Positions 28,438 through 36,295 of a stretch of DNA of 64,000 bases are shown one piece after another (the first letter of the stretch is position 1; the number at the start of each line of letters is the position of its first letter). Source of the stretch: Streptomyces sp. S.PB5 (GTDB lineage Bacteria > Actinomycetota > Actinomycetes > Streptomycetales > Streptomycetaceae); assembly GCF_030403745.1 (NCBI RefSeq), contig NZ_JAQMWP010000005.1:124001-188000 (forward strand). The letters run 5' to 3'. The notes beneath the pieces are model-generated. The model did no database searches. It was not told where the DNA came from and was given only the letters and a program-made list of their open reading frames with translations. Position numbers and translations under genes: made by a program.

Positions 28438-28899
28438 TCAGCCCCAGGTCGTGCCCGCCGGCTCCTTGATGGTCGTGTTGACGCGGTTGAAGAGGTTCAT
28501 CAGCGAGATGAAGAGGATCAGCCCGGACAGTTCCTTCTCGTCGAAGTGGTCCGCGACCTCGTCCCACAACTCGTCCGGCACCGACTCCTGCGAACGGTCC
28601 GCCAGCCGCGTCATCGCATCGGCCAGCCGCAGCGCCGCCCGCTCGGCATCACTGAAGAAGGGCGCCTCGAACCATGCAGTGACACCCGCGATCCGCTCCT
28701 CGCTCGCCCCGCCCTTCCGCAGATTCAGCACATGCCCGTGCACACACGCGCTGCAGCCGTTGACCTGACTGACCCGCAGCCCGACGAGCTCCGACAGCTC
28801 CTGGTCCAGGCCGCTCTCGCCGACGGACTGGAACAGCGTGCCGATGCCCTTCATCGCACCGGGGAGCACGTACGCCGGGTTGGTCATCCGAGCCTTCAT
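28438..28899 (-). CDS. AhpD-like carboxymuconolactone decarboxylase-family protein
   Basis: 153 residues from ATG 28899, with AGGAGG 6 nt upstream. SQVNGCSACVHGHVLN holds the CxxC plus His motif of AhpD-type thiol peroxidases. The protein is all-helical and of normal length. It probably reduces peroxides or acts in thiol redox chemistry. The upstream 240 bp hold the terminator of the neighbouring toxin-domain operon. Confidence 0.9.
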   Translation of the reverse strand: MKARMTNPAYVLPGAMKGIGTLFQSVGESGLDQELSELVGLRVSQVNGCSACVHGHVLNLRKGGASEERIAGVTAWFEAPFFSDAERAALRLADAMTRLADRSQESVPDELWDEVADHFDEKELSGLILFISLMNLFNRVNTTIKEPAGTTWG

Positions 28900-29046
28900 G
28901 ATCTGCCTCCTGGGCAAGTGGTGAGCTGCTGTCACTGCACTGACGGAGCCCGGAGGGCAGATGTGACCGGACGGCGGGAAAAACCCGAAAAACTTCGGCG
29001 GCCCACGACGGCCTGCGACGGCCTGCGGGAACAGCGCCAACGGCGA

Positions 29047-29083
29047 GAAGCCGGGCCCGATCGCGATGACCGGGCCCGGCTTC
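29047..29083 (-). terminator. Terminator of the toxin/immunity operon
   Basis: GAAGCCGGGCCCG (29047-29059) and CGGGCCCGGCTTC (29071-29083) pair perfectly with an 11-nt loop. It lies 66 bp beyond the stop of the 1021-residue gene, on its transcribed side. Confidence 0.8.
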
Positions 29084-29135
29084 TTCATCCGTACGTCCGT
29101 ACGTCAGTCAGTCCGTATGTCTGCCTGTCTGTCAG
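29084..29135. repeat. Four-base microsatellite-like tract
   Basis: A tract of roughly 4-bp period (CCGTACGTCCGTACGTCAGTCAG and then TCTG/CCTG/TCTG/TCAG units) lies between the terminator and the stop codon. Its function is unknown. Confidence 0.6.
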
Positions 29136-29148
29136 TGACGACGGCTGA

Positions 29149-32100
29149 TCACAGCAGGCCGTCCCACATCTGCTCCAGCAGCACCGACCACCAGCTTTCG
29201 GGCGAACCGAGCGCCGCCGGGTCGAGCGAGGCCAGCTGGGCCTGGAAGTCGACGGTCCAGCGGCCCGCCTGCTCCTGGTTCAGACCGAACCGCAGCCGCC
29301 ACATCCGGCCGAGCAGCGCCAGGCACCGCTGGAACTCGGGCAGCCCGGTGTTCACGAACTGCGGCGGCACGGGCGCCCCGCCGGGCCCCGCCTCCACCGG
29401 CACTGCGACGATGTTCGCCGTCCCGTACTGCACACAGATCGCCCGGCCGAAGTCGCTGCCCATCACCAGGTACGAGCCCGCGTCCGAGGCCGGCTGCACC
29501 CCGCGCTCCTGCGCCAGTTCGGCGAGCGTCGGCACCGGCCGCCCCGGCTGGGCCTGCGCCCAGAAGAACGGCCCCATGTCCATCGGCAGCCCCGCCACCA
29601 CCAGCGAGTGCGCCACGACCGGCGGCACACCCTGCCGGGACACCGCGGCCTGCTCGAACCGGAAGATCCCCGGCCCGAACGCCCCCGCCAGCTCCTGCGC
29701 GACCCCCTCCGGCGGAACCGGCGGAACCGGCTGCACCGGAGGCAGCGGGGCGCGCACCGGCGCCGGACGCGCCGGCCCGTCCGCCACCTGGTGCAACTCG
29801 CCCTGGTGCGCCAGCAACTGCTGCATCCCCTGCTGCCGGCTCGCGTGATCCGTGCCGTACGGCGCGATGCTCGCGAGCCGCGCCTGCGGCCACTGCTCCC
29901 GGATCATCCGCGCGCAGTACGCACCCGGCAGCTCGCACGGCTCCAGCTCCGTGTGCAGCTCCAGCACCTGGTCCGGCGGGATGTTCATCCCCCGCAGCTC
30001 ATGGAAGATCTGCCACTCCGGATGCGGCGTACCCGGCGCCGAACGCCGGATCAGCTGCTGCTCCGAGCCGTCCTGCGCGCGAAACCGCAGCACGGCCTGA
30101 TACCCGGGACCGACGGTCGGCTGCCCCTGCTGCGGGTAGCCGTACGCCGACGGCTGACCGGGCCCGGGCTGCCCGGGCGGCATCCCTCCGGGCGGCACGG
30201 CACCGGGCGGGACCGCGCCGGGCGCCATCGGCTGCGGGGCGCCCGGGGCCATACCGGGGGCGCCCGGAGCACCGGGTGCGCCGGGGGCTTGCGGCGGCGG
30301 GAACGCGCCGGGGCCGCCGACCGGGGGCGCGGCCAACATGGTCTCCGCGTGGTGAACGGCGCCCCGCGCGCCCCCCGAAGAGCCCTGCGCGCCAGGAGCG
30401 CCAGGCACACCCGGGGCGCCAGGCGGCTGCGGTGCGCCGGGGGCACCCGGGGCTCCAGGAGCGCCGGGGACACCAGGCACACCTGGGGCGCCCGGCGCGT
30501 GAGGTGCACCTGGGGCGCCAGGCGGCGTCTGCGCGCCGGGCGCACCGGGAACGCCAGGGGCGCCCGGAGGCTGCGGCGCGCCCCTACCCGGGCCCATACG
30601 CCCCGGGTCCGCAAGCATCGTCGCGGCATGGTGCATACCGCCCGGAGGCGTACCGCCGGGCGGATTCGGCGCCCCCGGAGCACCAGGCACACCCGGCGCG
30701 CCCGGAGGCTGCGGCGCCCCCGGCCCGGCCGGCACGCCCCCAGGCCCATCAGGCCCGAGCGCGGAAACAAGCTGCGTCGGCACATACCCGCCCGCCGCCG
30801 CACCCGGCGTCCCAGGCGCACCCGGCGCAGGCGGAGGCGTGGCCCCCGGCCGCGCGCCCGGCGCCCCGGGCGCACCCGGCGGAGGCGGCGTGGTCGACCC
30901 ACCACCCCGGCGCGGCGGAGGCGCCGCCTTGCTGGTGGCGGCGTCGGCAATGTCCCCGGCGTTCGACGCGAGCGACCGCTCGGACGCGCCAGGGGCACCC
31001 GGCGCACTCGGACCACCCGGCGCACCCTGCGCGCCAGGCGCACCCGGAACCTGAGGCGCCCCAGGCCCACCCGGCGCGCCCCCAGGTCCCTGCGGATACC
31101 CATAAGAAGGAGCACCGGGCATCGGCGCAGGCGTACCGCCCTGCGGCGCACCCGGCACCGGCGGCGCACCCGGCAGGGGCGTACCCGGCACACCCGCACC
31201 ACCCGGCGCATTCGGATAGCCGTACGCCGCCCCACCCGTCACAGGCGCAGGCGCACCACCAGGCACCGCACCACCAGGCACGGCGCCACCCGGCGCGGAC
31301 GGCGCCCCAGGAGGCGCACCCGGCACCCCGGGCGCCCCCGATACACCAGACGCCCCCGGCGCATTCGGATCATCGAGCGCCGGTGCAAGCGCCGTCCGCG
31401 GCAGCTGACTCCCGCCCGACATGAGCGCGGTCTTGGCATCCGGCGCAGTCGCGGGCGGCGGAGTGTCGTCGTCGGTACCGCTCAACGGCGGCGCGAACAC
31501 CGTCGCAGGCAACGGCACGGAACGATCGTCCCCGGCGTCCGCGTTGGTGTCCGTCCCGGCCCAAGGCGTGGCCCCGGCAGGCACGGCAGGCCCAGCAGGC
31601 GCCGGCGGCGCACCCGGCACAGAAGGCGCCCCCGGCGCACTCCCCGCCACGCCACCGGCCCCCGCACCACCCGGCACCCCGGCCTGCGTCTCGGGAAGCC
31701 CCCGATCACCACCACCGGCACCACCGGCACCACCGGCACCGGCGTAAGAAGCCCCCGCCCCCGAACCATCGCCACCAGAACGCGCCGCACCGGCACCCGA
31801 ACCCGCGGCCGCACCCACGCCGCCCCGCCGATCCGGAATCCCCAGCTGATCCGCCGCCTCCTGCAACCACTCCGGCGGCGTCAACAAGAACGACGTCTGA
31901 TTCAGATCGACCCGAGCCGCAGGCGCCGGCGCGGCAGCCGCGGCCTCCTCGGCCGCACGCCCGTACTCCTCCTCGTACCGCCGGATCACCTCACCCACCG
32001 GCAGCGAAGGCCACAACGTCGCCTCACCACTGTCCCGGGCGATCACCAGCCGCTGCGCGCCACCATCCGAACGCGGCCCCTCAGCACGGTCCTCGCCCCA

Positions 32101-32214
32101 CACCACGAACCCGAGGTCGAACTCCCGCACCCGCACCTCACGATGCTGGTACGAGGGAACGTCCCCGTTGATCCACTCTTCCGCGCGCTCCTGCGCCTGT
32201 GCGAACGTCACCAT
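29149..32214 (-). CDS. Imm35-like / collagen-like linker / deaminase / SUKH-4 fusion protein
   Basis: 1021 residues. Residues 1-90 (VTFAQAQERAEEWINGDVPS onward) resemble the Imm35/YrhB immunity fold. About 100-700 is a low-complexity Gly-Ala-Pro region with hundreds of GAPG/GVPG-type triplets. Residues 704-837 look like a nucleic-acid/nucleotide deaminase toxin domain (XOO_2897-like): HPE (731-733) as the HxE zinc/proton site, then PCELPGAYC (759-767) supplying the two Cys. Residues 838-1021 match SUKH-4 immunity proteins (YLVMGSDFGRAICVQYG, WWSVLLEQMW). No signal peptide is seen. It lies 8 bp after the WHH/SUKH gene, so it is in one operon. Domain names are by recognition, not by search. Confidence 0.75.
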   Translation of the reverse strand: MVTFAQAQERAEEWINGDVPSYQHREVRVREFDLGFVVWGEDRAEGPRSDGGAQRLVIARDSGEATLWPSLPVGEVIRRYEEEYGRAAEEAAAAAPAPAARVDLNQTSFLLTPPEWLQEAADQLGIPDRRGGVGAAAGSGAGAARSGGDGSGAGASYAGAGGAGGAGGGDRGLPETQAGVPGGAGAGGVAGSAPGAPSVPGAPPAPAGPAVPAGATPWAGTDTNADAGDDRSVPLPATVFAPPLSGTDDDTPPPATAPDAKTALMSGGSQLPRTALAPALDDPNAPGASGVSGAPGVPGAPPGAPSAPGGAVPGGAVPGGAPAPVTGGAAYGYPNAPGGAGVPGTPLPGAPPVPGAPQGGTPAPMPGAPSYGYPQGPGGAPGGPGAPQVPGAPGAQGAPGGPSAPGAPGASERSLASNAGDIADAATSKAAPPPRRGGGSTTPPPPGAPGAPGARPGATPPPAPGAPGTPGAAAGGYVPTQLVSALGPDGPGGVPAGPGAPQPPGAPGVPGAPGAPNPPGGTPPGGMHHAATMLADPGRMGPGRGAPQPPGAPGVPGAPGAQTPPGAPGAPHAPGAPGVPGVPGAPGAPGAPGAPQPPGAPGVPGAPGAQGSSGGARGAVHHAETMLAAPPVGGPGAFPPPQAPGAPGAPGAPGMAPGAPQPMAPGAVPPGAVPPGGMPPGQPGPGQPSAYGYPQQGQPTVGPGYQAVLRFRAQDGSEQQLIRRSAPGTPHPEWQIFHELRGMNIPPDQVLELHTELEPCELPGAYCARMIREQWPQARLASIAPYGTDHASRQQGMQQLLAHQGELHQVADGPARPAPVRAPLPPVQPVPPVPPEGVAQELAGAFGPGIFRFEQAAVSRQGVPPVVAHSLVVAGLPMDMGPFFWAQAQPGRPVPTLAELAQERGVQPASDAGSYLVMGSDFGRAICVQYGTANIVAVPVEAGPGGAPVPPQFVNTGLPEFQRCLALLGRMWRLRFGLNQEQAGRWTVDFQAQLASLDPAALGSPESWWSVLLEQMWDGLL

Positions 32215-32222
32215 CGGTCAGC

Positions 32223-33218
32223 TCACTCCCCAGCCCCGGCCGCAGCCACCGGCACGGACCGCGCGAAACCGCCGTCCACCATCAGGTTCGCCACCGTCTC
32301 CAACTCCGGCGGATTCCCCGCCAGTCGGGACAGGAACACATCGAAGTCCTCACCGCAGGGCAGCAACAGCCGCTCCACACGATCGGCGGGCGGCATCGTC
32401 GGATCCACGTCCCGCGCATCGTCGTACGCGCAGAACCACACCGAACCGATCCGGTCGCCCTTCACCTTCACCGCGAGCAGCCCGCCCTGGACGAAACCAA
32501 CACCCAGATAGTCCTTGGTCAGATGGTCACGCAGGCACTTGTTGACGTACACCAGGTCATTGACCGCCGCCTCGTCCCGCACCGTGAAGAACGGCTGGTC
32601 CACCAGCAGCCCCAACTCCGGGTCCAGCGCCGCCCCCACGGGCGCACACCCACCCGCCGCTTTCAAGAACGACCGGTAGGCACCCGGCAGCCGGTACCCG
32701 AGATCCTCCTCGACCCCTTGCACCTGCGACTCCGACACCGCCGTACCCGACTTCGGCAGCCCGAAATGCGCCGGCCGCGTCTCCTGCAACGGACGCGTAC
32801 CGCGCTTGGCGTGATCCACCGGTGCCGTCGCGATACCGCCGTGATGCCGCAGCAACGCCTTCACCTCGACCGGAATCAACTCCAGCCGCCGCGAACCCAC
32901 CACGTGATGCCACGTCCAGCCATGCGGCGTCGCCACCGCCGGAATCGTGTCCCACAGGTCATGACCCGTCGCCGACAGCGCCGCGTTCGCCGACACATAG
33001 TCCGTCAGCCGCAGCTCGTCGACACCGAAACCCTCCGGCGGATCGGCGATCTCCGCAGCCGCACGCGCATACGCGGAGAAGTCGGGGTAGCCACGCTCGT
33101 CCACCCGCACCCCCCTCGGGTGACGGGCCGCCCGGACCGGATCCGGGAAATGCACGACCTGCCCGGCGTAAGCCGCGTTCGGCGGCGCGGCTTGCTGCCC
33201 GAGCCGACCTGTCGTCAT
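32223..33218 (-). CDS. WHH-type nuclease domain fused to SUKH (SMI1/KNR4) domain
   Basis: 331 residues from ATG 33218; AGGGGG lies 9 nt upstream. The N-terminal half has GYPDFSAYA (43-51), then GWTWHHVVGSRRLELIPVEV with W103-H104-H105, and LLRHHGGI (122-129). This is the pattern of WHH toxins of the HNH/EndoVII nuclease superfamily. The C-terminal half (about 155-300) has the SMI1/KNR4 (SUKH) features VEEDLGYRLPGAYRSFLKAAGG and GEDFDVFLSRL. A nuclease and an immunity fold in one chain is unusual for a delivered toxin. It is the first gene of the leftward arm, which continues with the deaminase/SUKH-4 protein. Confidence 0.8.
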   Translation of the reverse strand: MTTGRLGQQAAPPNAAYAGQVVHFPDPVRAARHPRGVRVDERGYPDFSAYARAAAEIADPPEGFGVDELRLTDYVSANAALSATGHDLWDTIPAVATPHGWTWHHVVGSRRLELIPVEVKALLRHHGGIATAPVDHAKRGTRPLQETRPAHFGLPKSGTAVSESQVQGVEEDLGYRLPGAYRSFLKAAGGCAPVGAALDPELGLLVDQPFFTVRDEAAVNDLVYVNKCLRDHLTKDYLGVGFVQGGLLAVKVKGDRIGSVWFCAYDDARDVDPTMPPADRVERLLLPCGEDFDVFLSRLAGNPPELETVANLMVDGGFARSVPVAAAGAGE

Positions 33219-33519
33219 GGCGGTTGCCCCCTGCGGCACTCTGTACGACCCGCGACGCGACCACCTCCGGCCCGCCCCAGCCCGTATTCGACTTCTCCAA
33301 CGCGTTGACCGCATACATGCGGGTGCCGACAGCCTATGCGGTACGACGACACCGGTCACCGGGCACCGGTCAGCGGCCCTCCGCTTCCGTGACCAGCCGT
33401 CACCCCCTCGTGACAGCCCGCCCAAACCCGGGCGTGTCGCACCGCCCCAGCTTCCGCACCAGCCACAGCATTTGGCACTCTGTGTCGTCCGGGGGGATGC
33501 TCGGGAGGGGATGATGATC
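33219..33519. promoter_or_regulatory. Divergent control region of the toxin/immunity locus
   Basis: Gene-free 301 bp between the two arms. CCGCAT-AC-ATGCGG (33309-33322) is a 6-bp inverted repeat, followed by another TATGCGG half near 33335. CACCGGTCA occurs twice (33350-33372). TTGACC at 33305-33310 overlaps the inverted repeat. These could be operators that control both arms. A GGGAGGGG ribosome-binding site precedes the rightward deaminase gene. Confidence 0.45.
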
Positions 33520-34044
33520 ATGAATACGACGCAGACGGGACCACAAACAGGGCCGCGACCAGCCACATCCGGCGACCCCCGGATCGGCTGGAGCAGCACC
33601 ACCGCACACCAGGCGCCCACGCTCCGTCACCGCCGCGACGGCATACTCCCGACCGTCGCCGCCGCCCTCTCCGTCCGCGGCGCCACCCTCACCGGCACCG
33701 CCGCCCGCGGCGACCAGACCCCACCCCTGCACCCACTCGTCCAGGACTTCCTCGACACCCTCACCTCAGCCCAACGCGACCGCTTCACCGGACGCTGCGC
33801 CGAGACGATCCTCATCTCCCGCCACCTCGCCGCCGCCGACGAAGCCCGCAGCAAACGCGCCGCCCGCAAACCCATGACCAACAGCGAAGCCCGCAAAGCC
33901 CTCAAGGCCGCCAAACTCACCGCCCGCCGCATCCGCGAGGACGGCGACCCCCTCCACGGCAACTTCGCCGCCCCCTGCCGCGCCTGCACCGCCCTCAGCG
34001 CCCACTTCGGCGTACGCATCGTCGACCCGACCGCAGACGACTGA
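33520..34044 (+). CDS. YwqJ-like deaminase, free-standing
   Basis: 174 residues. ATG 33520 was chosen among three clustered ATGs because GGAGGGG lies 9 nt upstream. The catalytic elements of the YwqJ branch of the cytidine-deaminase-like fold are visible: GRCAETILIS with C93-A-E95, and APCRACTALS with P152-C153-x-x-C156. Between them is a Lys/Arg/Ala-rich helix. The first ~35 residues are low complexity. There is no secretion signal, LXG, Rhs or PT-repeat region, although YwqJ domains usually form the C-terminus of long delivered toxins. A SUKH-3 gene follows 110 bp downstream. Confidence 0.78.
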   Translation: MNTTQTGPQTGPRPATSGDPRIGWSSTTAHQAPTLRHRRDGILPTVAAALSVRGATLTGTAARGDQTPPLHPLVQDFLDTLTSAQRDRFTGRCAETILISRHLAAADEARSKRAARKPMTNSEARKALKAAKLTARRIREDGDPLHGNFAAPCRACTALSAHFGVRIVDPTADD

Positions 34045-34050
34045 CCCCCA

Positions 34051-34126
34051 CACACCACCGGCGCACACCACTGTCACGCACCACCGGCGCACACCACCGA
34101 CACGCACCACGGCACCACGGCACCAC
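34051..34126. repeat. Minisatellite between deaminase and SUKH-3 genes
   Basis: ACACCACCGGCGCACACCAC at 34051 recurs as GCACCACCGGCGCACACCAC at about 34078. The tract ends in CACGGCAC repeats. It fills the spacer between the two genes. Confidence 0.75.
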
Positions 34127-34154
34127 GTCCCCGACCTCGACGATCGAAGGGCAG

Positions 34155-34649
34155 ATGCACCCCGACCGCACCAACACCACCCGCTTCCCCGTCCCCGTCG
34201 ACGCCGCCCTGCGCGCCGCCGGCTGGCAACCCGGACGCTGGGACATCAAACAAGCCGAGATCTGGGCCGACACACTCCGCGAACACACCTCACCCGCAGG
34301 CCACCGCCACACCGTCTTCCCCGCCGCCGTCGAGGCCTGGGCCGAATTCGGCGGCCTCCACATCACCCCCACAGGCCCCGGCCGCCAGCTCGCCCCCGCC
34401 GCCGTCCACCTCGACCCGCTCCACGGCCTCCACATGGCCCGCACCCTCGGCGACCTCGGCCGCGCCCTCGACACCGAGGTCTGCCCCCTCGGCGCCGAGA
34501 CCGACACCGCCGCCCTCCTCGCCATCGACACCGAAGGCCGCACCTACGCCCTCGACCACACCGGCGACTGGTACCTCGGCCCCGACATCGACCAGGCCCT
34601 CGCCACCCTCGTCTCAGGCATCGAACCGGCACGCCTCACGGCAGGCTGA
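34155..34649 (+). CDS. SUKH-3 family immunity protein
   Basis: 164 residues. AALRAAGWQPGRWD near the N-terminus, EAWAEFGGLHI mid-protein, then EVCPLGAETDTAALLAIDTE and ALATLVSGIEPARL match the SUKH-3 pattern (GW...GR, FGG, PLG, ID..G). AAGGG lies 4-5 nt before the ATG. Known SUKH-3 proteins neutralise nucleic-acid-targeting toxins. The obvious partner is the YwqJ-like deaminase directly upstream on the same strand. Pairing is inferred from order. Confidence 0.82.
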   Translation: MHPDRTNTTRFPVPVDAALRAAGWQPGRWDIKQAEIWADTLREHTSPAGHRHTVFPAAVEAWAEFGGLHITPTGPGRQLAPAAVHLDPLHGLHMARTLGDLGRALDTEVCPLGAETDTAALLAIDTEGRTYALDHTGDWYLGPDIDQALATLVSGIEPARLTAG

Positions 34650-34672
34650 GACACCAGGAAACACAGAGGAAC

Positions 34673-34729
34673 CCGAAGAGACACGACGAGGCACGAAGAG
34701 ACACGACGAGGCACGAAGAAGTACGACGA
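34673..34729. repeat. 20-bp tandem repeat after the SUKH-3 gene
   Basis: CGAAGAGACACGACGAGGCA is present at 34673-34692 and 34693-34712, with a diverged partial copy to 34729. It lies between the SUKH-3 gene and the convergent sensor kinase. Confidence 0.85.
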
Positions 34730-34817
34730 CCAGGGCGCCGAACCACCCCGGGCAAGCCCCGCCAACACACTCGTCCGCCGACGCAGCCCCCGCCGACACC
34801 GACGCCCCCACCCGCGG

Positions 34818-36128
34818 CTACGCCGCCGGAATCACCGCCGACACCCGAAAACCCCCCGCATCCGTCGGCCCGGACACAAACACCCCACCCAGCGCCGCGA
34901 CCCGCTCCTTCATACCGACCAACCCGTTCCCCCCGGACGGCAACCGCGCCGACGACGCCACCGACACCTCCGGCGGCGGCTCGTTCTCCACCTGCATCGC
35001 GATCTCCGACCGCCGATGCGCAAGCCGCACATGCGTCTTCGCACCCGCCGCATGCTTGTGGACGTTCGTCAACGCCTCCTGCACCACCCGATACGCGGTC
35101 TGCTCGATGTCGGCCCCATACACCCGCACATCACCCTCGACCGTCAGATCCACGACCATCCCCGCCGCGGCCGACTGCCCGATCAACTCCTCCAACTCGG
35201 AAAGACACGGCCCGTCCGACTCGTCCACCGCCCGCGAGGCAGCAGCCGCCGCGGCAACCCCGACAGCGGCCAGCGGCACGGAATCAGCCCGCACACCCTT
35301 CCCGCCGTCCCCACTGCGCAACACCCCGAGCATCTCCCGCAACTCGGTCAACGCCTGCCGCCCCATGTCACCCACCAACGCGGCATTCCTGACCGCCTTC
35401 TCGGGATCCTTCCGAGCAACAGCCTGCAACGCCGCCGCATGCACCACCATCAGACTCACCCGATGCGCGACGACGTCATGCATCTCCCGAGCGATCCGCG
35501 TCCGCTCCTCGTTCCGCGCCCACTCGGCCCGCTCCTCCGCCCGCTCCGCAAGCAGCTGAAGCTCCCGCTCCAGACTGTCGGCCCGCTCCCGCAGACTCTC
35601 CATCAGCCGACGCCGGGCACCGACATACAGCCCCAGCAACAAAGGAGGCGCCGTCAGCCCGATGGCGATCGTGACGGCCGCGAACGGGACGAACCACTCC
35701 CCGAGCTCCAGACCGTCCCCGCTGTGCGCACCCTGCCGCAGCTGCACGAACATCACGATCATCTGCCCGACCAGCGACATCCCCGCCAGCGAGCCGATGA
35801 TCCGGCGCGGCAGTTCGGACGCGGCGAGGGTGTACAGACCGACGATCGCCATCAGATAGCCCATCTGAGCGGGCGTGATGGCAATCGAAACGAGCACGAC
35901 AGCGATCGGCCACTTCCGCCGCACCAGCAACGCCGACCCGGCGAGCAGCCCGAACACGATCCCCGCGGCCCTCGGAATCCCGGCGTCCCCCGCGAACCGC
36001 CACCCCTCGGCCCCACACTCGAGGACGGACACAAAAGCCAAGCTCACGTCCAGTACGGCACTGCGCCACCGATCCCACCACCACGGCCCTGGCCGGGCCG
36101 CGGCGTGGTCTTCCCCCGTCGTGGTCAT
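34818..36128 (-). CDS. Two-component sensor histidine kinase, NarL-partner type (orphan)
   Basis: 436 residues. Five or six transmembrane helices (about 25-190) are followed by a coiled coil and the HisKA_3 box RIAREMHDVVAHRVSLMVVH. The ATPase part has YRVVQEALTNVHKHA (N-box) and GNGLVGMKERV (G-box). This class normally phosphorylates LuxR-type response regulators, but no regulator gene adjoins it; two orphan LuxR-type regulators lie elsewhere in the window. TAGGCT ends 6 nt before the ATG, so the message may be leaderless. Confidence 0.92.
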   Translation of the reverse strand: MTTTGEDHAAARPGPWWWDRWRSAVLDVSLAFVSVLECGAEGWRFAGDAGIPRAAGIVFGLLAGSALLVRRKWPIAVVLVSIAITPAQMGYLMAIVGLYTLAASELPRRIIGSLAGMSLVGQMIVMFVQLRQGAHSGDGLELGEWFVPFAAVTIAIGLTAPPLLLGLYVGARRRLMESLRERADSLERELQLLAERAEERAEWARNEERTRIAREMHDVVAHRVSLMVVHAAALQAVARKDPEKAVRNAALVGDMGRQALTELREMLGVLRSGDGGKGVRADSVPLAAVGVAAAAAASRAVDESDGPCLSELEELIGQSAAAGMVVDLTVEGDVRVYGADIEQTAYRVVQEALTNVHKHAAGAKTHVRLAHRRSEIAMQVENEPPPEVSVASSARLPSGGNGLVGMKERVAALGGVFVSGPTDAGGFRVSAVIPAA

Positions 36129-36295
36129 GCCTCCAGCCTACGGGCGGTCGGCGCGCGTTTTCCGGTGAGTTTCCGGGATTGGCCTACACCACACTCCGTG
36201 ACCGGCCGGATACGAAAGCAACCGATTTCCCTCGAACTGCTGAACCAGCCCCTGTTCGACCCCGGAAGCGAAAATTCCGCCCGGAGGGTATGCCC

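Noticed and set aside
29608..32511. Long plus-strand open frame opposite the collagen-like gene
   Set aside because: It is Arg/Pro-rich without domains, has no ribosome-binding site, and mirrors the repetitive GGC/GCC codons of the real minus-strand gene.
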